Positions 15,002 to 24,224 are shown, numbered from the stretch's first letter. The stretch: DNA of 35,100 nucleotides from CAUPWF01 sp044425815 (GCA_044425815.1 JAWXVA010000016.1:1-35100), one strand, 5' to 3'. Notes: generated by a model from the letters alone, not told the origin. A program made the numbers and translations.

Positions 15002-15760
15002 TTATTTTTCAATTACTTCTTGTGCTAATGCTCTATATTGTTCAGCACCTACAGATTTATTGTCATACATATTTATTGGCATGCCATGACTCGGAGCTTC
15101 AGCTAATCTTATATTTCGAGGGATTATCGTCTTATAAATATTCTGTTCTAAGTTATCTTTGACATTTTCAACTACTTGCAACGAAAGATTTGTTCTAGCA
15201 TCATACATAGTAAACACAACACCTTCTATGTTTAATTCTGGATTTAATCTTTCTTGTACTAGGTTTATAGTATGCATTAACTGGCTCAATCCTTCCAGTG
15301 CAAAATACTCACATTGAATCGGTACTATAACTGAATCTGATGCTACCATTGAATTTAAAGTTAGTAAATTCAACGATGGCGGACAGTCAATTATTATAAA
15401 ATCATACTCTTCTCTTACTTCTTCAAGTGCTTTTTTCAGTATGTAATGTACTTCTTCTCGACCAGCTAATTCTACTTCTACTGCTGATAAGTTAACGTTA
15501 GCACCAAGTACATCGAGATTTTCATAGACTTCTCGTGTTATAGCATTATGAATATCCATTTCTCCCAGAAGTAATTCGTAGACTGAATTTTCCAAATCAT
15601 TTTTATTAACACTCAAGCCGCTCGTCATATTACCTTGTGGATCAGTATCAACTGCAAGTACTTTTTTATTACATTCCGCTAAACAAGCTGCGAGATTTAT
15701 AGCAGTTGTTGTTTTTCCAACTCCACCTTTCTGATTTGCTATAGAAATTATACGTCCCAT
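15002..15760 (-). CDS. parA: Chromosome partitioning ATPase ParA (Soj)
   Basis: 252 residues, the short chromosomal ParA form without an N-terminal helix-turn-helix. The deviant Walker A KGGVGKTT (11-18) carries the signature lysine. DTDPQGN (38-44) is switch I, and IIIDCPPSLNLLTLN (about 122-136) holds Walker B. It cycles on the nucleoid and positions ParB-parS complexes, and in spore-formers Soj also controls DnaA activity. It heads the parA-parB-DUF4446-serS set. A parS site lies 64 bases upstream, so ParB binding could influence its promoter. Confidence 0.96.
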   Translation of the reverse strand: MGRIISIANQKGGVGKTTTAINLAACLAECNKKVLAVDTDPQGNMTSGLSVNKNDLENSVYELLLGEMDIHNAITREVYENLDVLGANVNLSAVEVELAGREEVHYILKKALEEVREEYDFIIIDCPPSLNLLTLNSMVASDSVIVPIQCEYFALEGLSQLMHTINLVQERLNPELNIEGVVFTMYDARTNLSLQVVENVKDNLEQNIYKTIIPRNIRLAEAPSHGMPINMYDNKSVGAEQYRALAQEVIEK

Positions 15761-15823
15761 CTAATTACCTCCTCTTCTCATTTTTACATTATACCATTCT
15801 TTTCTTTTTAATTCTACCTTTAA

Positions 15824-15839
15824 TGTTTCACGTGAAACA
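15824..15839. other. parS site 1
   Basis: TGTTTCACGTGAAACA matches the Firmicute parS consensus exactly and is part of a longer palindrome (AATG...CATT). It lies between parA and the divergent hydrolase gene. Confidence 0.95.
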
Positions 15840-15959
15840 TTTCTAATATTCTTTTACTTTTTCCTGTAAATCACTTCATATTTTGTGTTATTTAACAATA
15901 CTAATTCTTTATATTTTACCATATTTATAGTATAATATATAGAGAAAGGTGGGAATAAT

Positions 15960-16916
15960 ATGAATTTCAAAAATAGATTTGCCACAATTTTAGCATTAGC
16001 TGGCACAACAACATTAGTATTACATATAATCAACCGTGTAATTACGCTCACTTCTACATTAGATAACAACCTAAATACTAACAGAGGTACTTTTTATAAC
16101 TGGAGGTTCGGGAAAATTTACTATACTTCTGAAGGTTCTGGTTCACCTGTACTATTAATTCACGACTTAGAGCACTATAGTTCTGCGTATGAATGGCACA
16201 AAACTATTAAATCTCTAAGTAAAACAAACACAGTTTATACAATGGATTTAATTGGCTGTGGGAGATCCGATAAACCAAATATCACCTACACAAACTTCTT
16301 ATTTGTTCAACTAATTACAGACTTTGTCAATGAAGTAGTCAAGGAAAAGTGTGATATTGTTGCAAGTTCCTACTCTTCTTCTCTTGCTATCACGAGTGCT
16401 ACTTACGACAAAAATATAATAAACAGATTAATATGTATTAACCCAAGAGATTTAAGTCAGACTTCAAAAGTCCCTACCACTAGAACAAAACTTTCTAAAC
16501 TTATTATAAAAACGCCTATAATAGGAACATTTATCTACAATATGAGAAACAAAAAGAAAAGTTATATCAATAATATCACAAGAAATTTTTATCACAATCC
16601 AGATTTAATTACAGCTTCCGAAATTAAACATTTTCATGAGGCTGCACATTTAGGCGGTTTTGCTTCGAAATTTTTATATGCAAGCATAAAAGGGAATTAT
16701 GTAAATACTAATATCCTTCACTCTCTAAAAACCGTAAACAATAGTATTTTTATTATCGCAAGTGATTCAACACCTAATTATTTAACAAGCGCAGAACAAT
16801 ACAAAAAAACGCTTCCTGCAATTGAAATTATCACTTCTTATAATACTAACAAATATCCTCAACTTGAATCACCAGAAACAGTTGTAGAACAAATCCGTTA
16901 TTTGCTAGATGTTTAA
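15960..16916 (+). CDS. Alpha/beta-hydrolase-fold protein, probably altered active site
   Basis: 318 residues with an N-terminal transmembrane segment (about 7-30) and then an alpha/beta-hydrolase fold: GSPVLLIHDL (61-70, oxyanion strand), MDLIGCGRSDKP (95-106) and a nucleophile region DIVASSYSSS (132-141, Ser137 by alignment). The usual Gly residues of the G-x-S-x-G elbow are replaced by Ala and Ser. Near the end, where the family has GHxPxxExP, the sequence is NKYPQLESP, so the catalytic His appears to be Lys298. The protein may be catalytically dead or use another residue. The gene is head-on to replication, sits between two parS sites and has a TATAAT box at 15931-15936 and an AGAAAGGTGG ribosome site. 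Confidence 0.75.
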   Translation: MNFKNRFATILALAGTTTLVLHIINRVITLTSTLDNNLNTNRGTFYNWRFGKIYYTSEGSGSPVLLIHDLEHYSSAYEWHKTIKSLSKTNTVYTMDLIGCGRSDKPNITYTNFLFVQLITDFVNEVVKEKCDIVASSYSSSLAITSATYDKNIINRLICINPRDLSQTSKVPTTRTKLSKLIIKTPIIGTFIYNMRNKKKSYINNITRNFYHNPDLITASEIKHFHEAAHLGGFASKFLYASIKGNYVNTNILHSLKTVNNSIFIIASDSTPNYLTSAEQYKKTLPAIEIITSYNTNKYPQLESPETVVEQIRYLLDV

Positions 16917-16951
16917 ACGCCTATATCTTAATACAATAACAAGTACATTAC

Positions 16952-16995
16952 AAAAAGAGAGAGAAAACACGCTCATCGTTTCCTCTCTCTTTTCT
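16952..16995. terminator. Bidirectional terminator between convergent hydrolase and rsmG
   Basis: AAAAGAGAGAG and CTCTCTCTTTT face each other around a loop of about 18 bases, with A-run and T-run on the two outer sides. It can end the plus-strand hydrolase transcript and the minus-strand rsmG transcript. Confidence 0.75.
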
Positions 16996-16999
16996 ATAA

Positions 17000-17015
17000 T
17001 GTTTCACGTGAAACA
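17000..17015. other. parS site 2
   Basis: A second perfect TGTTTCACGTGAAACA, extended on both sides to a 24-bp palindrome. It abuts the rsmG stop codon, which begins at 17018 on the minus strand. Confidence 0.95.
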
Positions 17016-17717
17016 TTATATTGGTTCTTTTGCAGGTAAACCTGCTTTTCTAGGATATTTCTTTTCAGTTTTCTTAATTTTATTTATAACTACAGCCGAT
17101 CTGCTTCCTGTGCTATTAGGCAATTCAAATTTATTAACTTCAATAATATTTCCACCTAATAATTCAATTGCTCTTCTAGAAGCAACCAGTTCATCATTTA
17201 TTTCACCAGATTTATACGATATAAACTTACCATTAATTTTGACAAAGGGTAGGCAATACTCCGAAAGTGTAGATAAATTCGCTACGGCTCGCGATACACA
17301 AAAATCAAATTCTTCACGATATTTTAATTGCTGAGCATAATCTTCTGCTCTACCATGTATCGTTTCTATTTTTTCAAGTCCTAACTCGTCTATTACTTCA
17401 TCTAAAAATTTAATTCTCTTGTTCAAAGAATCTAACAAAACAATCTCGATTTCAGGGAATGCTATCTTCAATGGAATTCCTGGAAATCCTGCACCTGTCC
17501 CAATATCAATTATTTTACCTTCAATTTTGTCAAATGCGCCTATAGCCAAGCTATCTATAAAATGTTTTTCAACAACTTCATCATATTCTGTTATTCCCGT
17601 TAAATTCATTACTTTATTTTTTTCAATTAACATTTCATAAAATTTGTTAAACTGTTCAATCTGTGAATCACTTAAAACAACACCAATTTTATTTAAATAT
17701 TCTTCGTATCTTTTCAT
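17016..17717 (-). CDS. rsmG: 16S rRNA (guanine-N7) methyltransferase RsmG
   Basis: 233 residues. It methylates G527 (E. coli numbering) of 16S rRNA using SAM. The Rossmann motif IIDIGTGAGFPGIPLKI (about 67-83) and LLDSLNKRIKFLDEV (about 93-107) are typical, as is FCVSRAVANL further on. The C-terminal tail is lysine-rich. The gene begins immediately after mnmG (stop at 17718, start at 17717), so they are coupled. It ends at parS site 2. Confidence 0.95.
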   Translation of the reverse strand: MKRYEEYLNKIGVVLSDSQIEQFNKFYEMLIEKNKVMNLTGITEYDEVVEKHFIDSLAIGAFDKIEGKIIDIGTGAGFPGIPLKIAFPEIEIVLLDSLNKRIKFLDEVIDELGLEKIETIHGRAEDYAQQLKYREEFDFCVSRAVANLSTLSEYCLPFVKINGKFISYKSGEINDELVASRRAIELLGGNIIEVNKFELPNSTGSRSAVVINKIKKTEKKYPRKAGLPAKEPI

Positions 17718-19637
17718 CTATCTCTTTTCCTCATTGTTATTACGTCCAAATTGTTCAATATATACTAGCAATACTGAAATATCTGCTGGTGATACTCCTG
17801 ATATTCTTGATGCTTGTCCAATAGATATTGGTCTATATTCATTTAATTTTTGTGTAGCTTCAATTCGCAAACTATTAATTAAATTATAATCTATATTTTC
17901 AGGAATTCTTTTTGTTTCGAGTTTTTTAAATTGTTCAACTTGTTTCTTTTGTCTAGTTATATAACCGTCATATTTGATATTAATATTAACTTGTTCTATA
18001 ACATCATTCGGCAACAACGTCCTATCCTTATCAATCTCAGATACTACTTCATAATTTAATTCTGGTCTTCGTATTAATTCTGCTAAAGTAGAACCTGAAG
18101 TCAATTTCGTACTTCCGCATTTATCTAAAAATGTGTTTATGACTGCATTCGCTCCAACGGAAGTTTTTAACATACGACTAACTTCTTCTTCTATCATCTT
18201 TTCTTTATCTAGAAGTTTTTCATATCTTTCTTGATTTATTAATCCAACTTGATATCCTAATTTAGTTAATCTTTGATCAGCATTATCTTGACGCAATAAT
18301 AATCGATATTCTGCACGTGATGTCATCATTCGATATGGCTCCTTACTTTCTTTTGTTACCAAATCATCAATAAGCACACCAATATATCCTTCAGATCTAT
18401 CAATAATAATCTGTTCTTTCCCAATTATTTTCAGCGCTGCATTAATTCCTGCTACTAACCCTTGTGCTGCAGCTTCTTCATATCCAGAACTTCCATTAAA
18501 TTGACCGCAACTATACAACCCTGAAATATTTTTAAATTCCAAAGTTGCATTTAATTGTCTGGCATCTATGCAATCATATTCAATTGCATATGCATTTCGA
18601 ACAATTCGTACATTTTCCAACCCTGGAACTGTTCTGTACATTGCATACTGTACGTCTTCTGGCAAAGAGCTAGACATTCCCCCAATATACATTTCAAATG
18701 TAGTTAATCCTTCTGGCTCAATAAAAACTTGGTGTCTGTCCTTGTCGGAAAATTTAACCACTTTGTCCTCTATGGACGGACAATATCTTGGTCCTGTTCC
18801 TTCTATTTTCCCAGAATATAAAGGTGATCTATCTAGATTATTTCTAATAATTTCATGTGTTTTAGGATTTGTGTATGTTAACCAGCAAGAAACTTGATCG
18901 ATTTGTACATCTTCTTCATTCGTAGTAAATGAAAAAGGAACTACTCGTTCATCACCAAATTGTTCTTCCATCTTGCTAAAGTCAACCGATCGTCTATCAA
19001 TACGTGCAGGTGTCCCCGTCTTGAATCTACGTAAAACAATCCCTAGATCTTTTAGACTACTGGTAAGATAGTTTGCAGCTTGCAAACCATTTGGACCTGT
19101 ATTCGCGCTTATTTCACCATATATACATCTTGCTTTTAAGTATGTCCCTGCGCAAATTACGACAGCTTTACATTTATAGGTTGCTCCTGATGACGTTACA
19201 ACACCAGTAATAATTTGATTTTCTACTATAATATCTGCAACTTCGCCTTGCTGGATTTCAATATTAGGTTCTCCTTCAAGTATTTGTCTCATTGTATTGC
19301 TATAGGAGTTTTTATCCGCTTGAGCCCTTAAAGAGTGAACAGCTGGTCCTTTTGACTTATTAAGCATCTTAGACTGAATAAATGTACGATCAATAACTTT
19401 ACCCATCTCGCCTCCTAAAGCATCTAATTCACGAACTAAGTGGCCTTTAGAAGTGCCTCCTATATTAGGGTTACATGGCATAAGTGCAATACTTTCAATA
19501 TTAACTGTGAAAACAATTGTTTTCAATCCTAACCTTGCCGTTGCTAACGCAGCTTCACAACCCGCATGCCCAGCTCCTATTATCACTACATCGTATTTAT
19601 CATTATTTTCCCATACAGAATTTGCTGAATATTTCAT
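17718..19637 (-). CDS. mnmG: tRNA uridine-5-carboxymethylaminomethyl modification enzyme MnmG (GidA)
   Basis: 639 residues, normal length. It is an FAD protein that works with MnmE to modify U34 in tRNAs that read two-fold degenerate codons ending in A or G. FAD-binding GAGHAGCEAA is at 21-30, with further family segments MPCNPNIGG (about 54-62), GTGPRYCPSIEDK (about 270-282) and the SRAEYRLLLRQDNAD block (about 433-447). The start used overlaps the end of mnmE by 35 bases; an AGGAG lies 11 bases upstream and no later in-frame ATG precedes the FAD motif. Confidence 0.96.
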   Translation of the reverse strand: MKYSANSVWENNDKYDVVIIGAGHAGCEAALATARLGLKTIVFTVNIESIALMPCNPNIGGTSKGHLVRELDALGGEMGKVIDRTFIQSKMLNKSKGPAVHSLRAQADKNSYSNTMRQILEGEPNIEIQQGEVADIIVENQIITGVVTSSGATYKCKAVVICAGTYLKARCIYGEISANTGPNGLQAANYLTSSLKDLGIVLRRFKTGTPARIDRRSVDFSKMEEQFGDERVVPFSFTTNEEDVQIDQVSCWLTYTNPKTHEIIRNNLDRSPLYSGKIEGTGPRYCPSIEDKVVKFSDKDRHQVFIEPEGLTTFEMYIGGMSSSLPEDVQYAMYRTVPGLENVRIVRNAYAIEYDCIDARQLNATLEFKNISGLYSCGQFNGSSGYEEAAAQGLVAGINAALKIIGKEQIIIDRSEGYIGVLIDDLVTKESKEPYRMMTSRAEYRLLLRQDNADQRLTKLGYQVGLINQERYEKLLDKEKMIEEEVSRMLKTSVGANAVINTFLDKCGSTKLTSGSTLAELIRRPELNYEVVSEIDKDRTLLPNDVIEQVNINIKYDGYITRQKKQVEQFKKLETKRIPENIDYNLINSLRIEATQKLNEYRPISIGQASRISGVSPADISVLLVYIEQFGRNNNEEKR

Positions 19638-20991
19638 TTACTAAATCTTCTCCTATCGTCTCACCAATAATTGTTCCAAGTGCTTCATATGCATCAAGTA
19701 AATCTATGGAATAGAAATCTTCTGGTAACCCTAATTCAATACTTTCTAATACTTTATTTAAACTATCATAAGCTGATTGAAGTGCTACTTTATGTCTCAT
19801 ATTTGTAATATAGATTTCATCATTGAAATCAAGTTCTCCATGAAAAAACATTTCTTTCACTTTATTTTCTAAATCTTTGATTCCTATATTATTTTTAGCT
19901 GAAATTGGAATAACAGGAACATGTTTAGGAACTCCTAGTTGTTCTAAATTGTCAATAGATATCACTTGCTCTAAATCAGTTTTATTTAACAGTATCACTG
20001 CTTTCTTATCCTCGATTATATCAAATATCTGCTTATCGTTTTCATCCAACTCTCGCGATGAATCTACTACAAACATAAGTAAATCGGCTTTGTTTGCGTA
20101 TTGCTTAGCCCTGTCAACTCCCATTTTTTCTACAATATCTGCAGTATCTCGAATTCCTGCAGTATCAACTATATTTAAAGTTATTCCATTTAAATTAATA
20201 GATTCTTCTAATATATCTCTTGTTGTTCCTGCTATATCAGTAACAATTGCTCTATCAACCCCCACTAAAATATTAAGCAATGAAGACTTTCCTGCATTTG
20301 GTTTTCCTACAATAACTGTTTGTATTCCTTCTTTAATAATTCTTCCATCATCAGCCGTATCAAGTAACCTTTTAAGTTTACTTACCATCTCTAATGTCAC
20401 TACTTTTAATTCATCACTATATCCATCAATCGAAATATGTTCAGGGTCATCAAGTGCTGTTTCTATAAATGCCGTGTGATATATAATAGTCTCACGAACT
20501 TCATTGATTTTACTCTGTACATTCCCTTTTAGTTGGCTCATAGAACTTTGTAAGGCATAATTATTTTTAGAATCAATTACATCCATTACTGCTTCCGCTT
20601 GTGACAAATCCATTTTACCATTAAGAAATGCTCTTTTAGTAAATTCACCTGGTTCAGCTGGTCTAGCACCACATTTAGTAATTAATTGTAAAACCTTTTG
20701 CATCACAAAAATTCCGCCATGACAATTAACTTCTATCGTATCCTCACCTGTATAACTATTAGGACCTCTCATAATAGAAACTAAAACTTCATCAATCACT
20801 TCTTCATTATCTACAATAAATCCATAATGGATAGTATGTGATTTCTGTTGTGAAATTATTTTATTTCTATTTTTACTTAAATATATCTTATCAACTATAT
20901 CTAAAGCATTTTCTCCACTAATTCTAATAATACCAATACCAGAACTACTCATTGGTGTCGCTATTGCAGCTATTGTTTCCTTGATAAACAT
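19603..20991 (-). CDS. mnmE: tRNA modification GTPase MnmE (TrmE)
   Basis: 462 residues from the ATG at 20991. An earlier in-frame ATG at 21003 overlaps the GGAGG ribosome site, so it is unlikely to be used. The N-terminal folate-binding domain is followed by helices that enclose a Ras-like G domain: GKPNAGKSS (P-loop), GTTRD (G2), DTAG (G3) and NKTDL (G4). The protein ends in FCMGK, the conserved C-x-G-K motif. It partners with MnmG, which overlaps it by 35 bases. Jag and yidC lie upstream but are separated by a terminator. Confidence 0.96.
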   Translation of the reverse strand: MFIKETIAAIATPMSSSGIGIIRISGENALDIVDKIYLSKNRNKIISQQKSHTIHYGFIVDNEEVIDEVLVSIMRGPNSYTGEDTIEVNCHGGIFVMQKVLQLITKCGARPAEPGEFTKRAFLNGKMDLSQAEAVMDVIDSKNNYALQSSMSQLKGNVQSKINEVRETIIYHTAFIETALDDPEHISIDGYSDELKVVTLEMVSKLKRLLDTADDGRIIKEGIQTVIVGKPNAGKSSLLNILVGVDRAIVTDIAGTTRDILEESINLNGITLNIVDTAGIRDTADIVEKMGVDRAKQYANKADLLMFVVDSSRELDENDKQIFDIIEDKKAVILLNKTDLEQVISIDNLEQLGVPKHVPVIPISAKNNIGIKDLENKVKEMFFHGELDFNDEIYITNMRHKVALQSAYDSLNKVLESIELGLPEDFYSIDLLDAYEALGTIIGETIGEDLVNEIFSKFCMGK

Positions 20992-21060
20992 ATTTACCTC
21001 CATATCTTTCTAGGTATCCATTATATATACAATACTTAATAATAGCATGTTTTGCTTAAT

Positions 21061-21103
21061 AAAAAAAGACCACATTACTATCAAGTAGTGAAATGTGATC
21101 TTC
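21061..21103 (-). terminator. Terminator after khpB (jag)
   Basis: On the minus strand AAGATCACATT pairs with AATGTGGTCTT (one G-U), with further ACTA/TAGT pairing inside, followed by TTTTTTT. It ends the rpmH-rnpA-yidD-yidC-khpB unit before mnmE. Confidence 0.85.
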
Positions 21104-21132
21104 TTAAATATTCTTTTAAATAAAATTACTTT

Positions 21133-22002
21133 TTACTTTCTAGCTAACGTAACTACAACTTTACGATAAGGTTCATCACCTTCACTATGTGTAGAAACTC
21201 TACTATCATCTTGTAATGCTGAATGAATAATTCGTCTTTCATATGGGTTCATTGGCTCAAGTGAAACAGGCTTTCTTGTTCTTTTAACCTTATAAGCTAT
21301 ATTTTTCGCAAGGTTTTCAAGCGTTTTCTTTCTTCTTTCACGATAATTTTCAGTGTCCAGTTTTACTCGAATATATCCATCTTGTTCTTTATTAGCAACT
21401 CTATTAGCTAAATATTGAAGGGAATCTAATGTTTGTCCTCGTTTACCTATTAACACTCCCATATTTTTTCCATCAATATTAACCGATAAAGCACCTTCTT
21501 CATCAACTTCAGCAATAACTGTAGCTTCGATATCCATACTTTTTAGAACATCTTCAATAAATTTCTTTGTTGCTAAAATAGTTTCTTTTTCGATTTTTGC
21601 TACTGTTTTAGGCTCCTTCACTATTTCTTTTTTAGCTGGTTTTGATTCTTCAACAGATTTATTAGCTTCTACATTTTCATTAGTAGTTTTTATTTCTTTT
21701 TTCACTGGTTTTTTAGGTTGCTTTTTAACAACAGAAGCTTTTTCTTCCACCACTTTTACTTCTTTTTTAATTATCTTAGCTTCCTCTTTTACTACGGGCT
21801 TTTCTATTATTTTTTCTTCTACAGGTAAATCTGCTTTTCTATATGCTCTGATTACACTGTTTTTAGTACCAATTCCAAGGAATCCTGCGCTTCCCTTTTC
21901 AATAACATCATAACCTAACTCACTACTGGTAATACCTAATTGAATAGTTGCTTTAGTAATTGCCTCTTCAATTGATTTAGCTGTAACTGTAATTGTATTC
22001 AT
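21133..22002 (-). CDS. khpB: RNA-binding protein KhpB/Jag
   Basis: 289 residues. The Jag_N domain (1-55, including EKGSAGFLGIGTK) is followed by a long Lys/Glu/Val-rich linker (about 60-140), a KH domain (about 145-220; the G-x-x-G loop is GKRG at 186-189) and an R3H domain (about 225-289, with ERRIIH at 255-260). It is a global RNA-binding protein that acts with KhpA and affects cell elongation in related species. Its place after yidC is conserved. The linker is longer than in many Bacilli and is strongly charged, so it is probably disordered. Confidence 0.92.
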   Translation of the reverse strand: MNTITVTAKSIEEAITKATIQLGITSSELGYDVIEKGSAGFLGIGTKNSVIRAYRKADLPVEEKIIEKPVVKEEAKIIKKEVKVVEEKASVVKKQPKKPVKKEIKTTNENVEANKSVEESKPAKKEIVKEPKTVAKIEKETILATKKFIEDVLKSMDIEATVIAEVDEEGALSVNIDGKNMGVLIGKRGQTLDSLQYLANRVANKEQDGYIRVKLDTENYRERRKKTLENLAKNIAYKVKRTRKPVSLEPMNPYERRIIHSALQDDSRVSTHSEGDEPYRKVVVTLARK

Positions 22003-22024
22003 CTAAAATCCCTCACTTTAAAGA

Positions 22025-23287
22025 TTATTGTCTGTTACTCTCGTTAAAATCTTTTACCATGTTTGCCTTAGCAGATAAACTACCAGGTTTTGCATTTAAT
22101 CTTTTATCTTTTGCTTCTTGTAGTAATGTTTCTTTATCTTTTGCTGAAATTTGTGCTGCTTGTAATTCTTCTACTCTTTTAGCATTTTTTTGTGCCATTT
22201 CATTTATTTTACTAGCTGAAGTACCTTTTTTCTCTCTTTTTGCAGCTGCCTTAGCTCTATTCTTTTCAATTAAATCATCAAGAGATTGTCTTGCTAAATA
22301 TTTTTTAATTACAATTTGTTGAACTGTTCTAACTATCGCACTAGCAATCCAATAAATACCAAGACCTGCTGGTAAAGTGAAACACATAAATACAGACAAT
22401 AATGGCATTGTAGTATTCATAGTTTTCATAGAAGATGCCATTGGGTTTTCCGGATCTATTTCTTGTCCTGTTTGTGCTAATTTGATACTTAAATATTGTG
22501 ATAAACCAGCTAAAACAGGTATTAATATCGCTACTACTGCCATCAAAATATCAGTTTGATAATTTTGTGTTATTGTTGTCATTGGTGAATTAGTAATACT
22601 AATTCCTAAAAATGAATTTAAATGTTCTATACCTTCTTGCGTTGTAACAACTAAAGTGTCTAAATCTGGAAATGTACTAGCTAACCAAGCCCAAGTATCA
22701 TCTTGGAATTTATATAATACATCAACAATTGTATTTACTTGTGTATAATCATAATTGTCTGGACTTATATAAATAGGTGATTCAGAACCTACAACTTCTA
22801 AAGCACTTTGGCAACCATCAGTATTTAATATTTCATTAGCTAATGGCAAATAATTTTCTTTAACCGACTCCACATAAGCTGGAATATTTTGAATTACCTT
22901 ATAAAGTCCAAATAATATAGGCATTTGTATAAGTAATTGCATACATCCGCCTGTAGCACTAGTACCATATTTTTCATAAACTAATTTTGTTTCTTCTTGC
23001 ATTTTTTGCATAGAAACTTGATCTTTTTTATTTTTGTATTTGTCTTGAATTTTTTTTATCTCAGGTTGCATAACCGAAGATAATCTTTGGAATTTTTGTT
23101 GGTTATAGTTTAATGGAATCATTAATGTATAAATAACAATTGTAAAAACTATAATTGAAATACTAATGTTTTGAATGCCAAATACTATATCCAAAAAATT
23201 AAAAATAGCATTCATCAATACACCTAATAAAGAAGCAACTGGTCCGATAATAAATGTAGTTGATTTTGTTAAAAGAATACCTGTCAT
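22025..23287 (-). CDS. yidC: Membrane protein insertase YidC
   Basis: 420 residues of the YidC/Oxa1/Alb3 family, which inserts membrane proteins alone or with SecYEG. Visible are N-terminal hydrophobic helices (about 5-60), the conserved cytoplasmic hairpin with PEIKKIQDKYKNKK (about 94-107), MQLLIQMPILFGLYKVIQ (about 137-154), and late helices near 243-265, 290-325. An extracellular insert of about 90 residues (about 160-240) separates helices where many Bacilli have only a short loop. The C-terminal tail (about 335-420) is Lys/Ala-rich and may bind ribosomes. There is no lipobox. It follows yidD by 11 bases. Confidence 0.93.
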   Translation of the reverse strand: MTGILLTKSTTFIIGPVASLLGVLMNAIFNFLDIVFGIQNISISIIVFTIVIYTLMIPLNYNQQKFQRLSSVMQPEIKKIQDKYKNKKDQVSMQKMQEETKLVYEKYGTSATGGCMQLLIQMPILFGLYKVIQNIPAYVESVKENYLPLANEILNTDGCQSALEVVGSESPIYISPDNYDYTQVNTIVDVLYKFQDDTWAWLASTFPDLDTLVVTTQEGIEHLNSFLGISITNSPMTTITQNYQTDILMAVVAILIPVLAGLSQYLSIKLAQTGQEIDPENPMASSMKTMNTTMPLLSVFMCFTLPAGLGIYWIASAIVRTVQQIVIKKYLARQSLDDLIEKNRAKAAAKREKKGTSASKINEMAQKNAKRVEELQAAQISAKDKETLLQEAKDKRLNAKPGSLSAKANMVKDFNESNRQ

Positions 23288-23298
23288 AAATTTTCCTC

Positions 23299-23511
23299 CT
23301 ATGGTACGGGATCATAACCGCCTTTTGAAAATGGATTGCATCGCAAAATACGCCATATTGTAAGTAAGGAACCTTTTATGGCGCCATGTTTTTCTATTGC
23401 TTCTATTCCATACTGAGAACAAGTTGGAATAAAAATACATGTACTATTAACCTTTAAACCTGATAAATATTTTCTATAAAACTTTATCATTCCTATTAGT
23501 ACTCTTTTCAC
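23299..23511 (-). CDS. yidD: Membrane protein insertion efficiency factor YidD
   Basis: 70 residues. The conserved TCSQYGIEAIEKHGAIKG and RILRCNPFSKGGYDPVP segments identify YidD, a small protein with an N-terminal amphipathic helix that helps YidC-dependent insertion. It sits between rnpA and yidC, the standard position, with 18 bases to rnpA. Confidence 0.94.
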   Translation of the reverse strand: MKRVLIGMIKFYRKYLSGLKVNSTCIFIPTCSQYGIEAIEKHGAIKGSLLTIWRILRCNPFSKGGYDPVP

Positions 23512-23529
23512 TTTTGCATCTCCATTTTG

Positions 23530-23865
23530 TTAATCTATAATATTATGAAGCTTTCCAACGTGGAGTAATGCGCTCTCTACCTCATGATAACTTCTACTCT
23601 TTGCGCCTACTCTAGCTATTACAACTATATCATACCCACGATGAAAATGTTCTTCTTGTAGTCTGTAGCTTTCTCTTATTAACCTTGTAACTCTATGTCT
23701 TACTATGCTATTGCCTACCTTTTTACTAACTGAAATCCCTAATCTATTTGTTTCAGTTTCATTTTTTATCACATATGCAATTAAATACTTATTCGCATAT
23801 GATTTTCCCTTTTTATAAACTTTTTGAAAATCACTGTTTTTCTTTAATGAATCACTATATTTCAT
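23530..23865 (-). CDS. rnpA: Ribonuclease P protein component
   Basis: 111 residues from the ATG at 23865. A longer in-frame start at 23898 would add 11 hydrophobic residues foreign to the family, and AGAGGT lies just before 23865. The protein binds the RNase P RNA and helps mature tRNA 5' ends. Family features are SLKKNSDFQKVYKKGKS, GISVSKKVGNSIVRHRVTRLIRE (the RNR-type motif region) and DIVVIARVGA. It is cotranscribed with rpmH, 42 bases upstream. Confidence 0.94.
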   Translation of the reverse strand: MKYSDSLKKNSDFQKVYKKGKSYANKYLIAYVIKNETETNRLGISVSKKVGNSIVRHRVTRLIRESYRLQEEHFHRGYDIVVIARVGAKSRSYHEVESALLHVGKLHNIID

Positions 23866-23907
23866 ATAATACCTCTTAATAAGAAAGAAAGACCACATTT
23901 CTGCGGC

Positions 23908-24042
23908 CTAAGCTGATAATTTTTTTCTTCCTTTTGCTCTTCTAGATGCTAAAACTTTTCTTCCACCTACAGTGCTCATTCTTGCTCTAAAACCATGAAC
24001 TTTAGATCTTGATCTCTTTTTTGGTTGGAATGTCATTTTCAT
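23908..24042 (-). CDS. rpmH: 50S ribosomal protein L34
   Basis: 44 residues, highly basic: it begins MKMTFQPKKRSRSKVHGFR and ends in RRAKGRKKLSA, the full pattern of L34. AAGGAGG precedes the ATG. It is the first gene of the rpmH-rnpA-yidD-yidC-khpB unit and lies on the left side of the origin strand switch, with a good promoter at 24115-24144. Confidence 0.96.
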   Translation of the reverse strand: MKMTFQPKKRSRSKVHGFRARMSTVGGRKVLASRRAKGRKKLSA

Positions 24043-24114
24043 TGAAATCCACCTCCTTAAAACTGCAACCTATATATATATATAAGTAATTTATTTTTAT
24101 AGACATTACTCAGT

Positions 24115-24144
24115 ATTATAATCACAAACACACTGTAAAGTCAA
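24115..24144 (-). promoter_or_regulatory. rpmH operon promoter
   Basis: On the minus strand TTGACT (24139-24144) and TATAAT (24115-24120) are 18 bp apart. They lie about 73 bases upstream of the rpmH ATG. Confidence 0.75.
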
Positions 24145-24215
24145 GTAATTCCAAGTAATTTCGTAGTTTTTTATTTTAAATACTATAAATATATGTTGGT
24201 AACTGTGGTAATTAA

Positions 24216-24224
24216 TGTGGATAA
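24216..24224 (-). other. DnaA box
   Basis: A perfect match to TTATCCACA on the minus strand. Confidence 0.85.

Noticed and set aside
20992..21003. The earlier start of MnmE
   Set aside because: That ATG overlaps the GGAGG that serves the next ATG and has no ribosome site of its own.
23866..23898. An 11-residue N-terminal extension of RnpA
   Set aside because: The extension is hydrophobic, unlike the family, and the good ribosome site is directly before the ATG at 23865.
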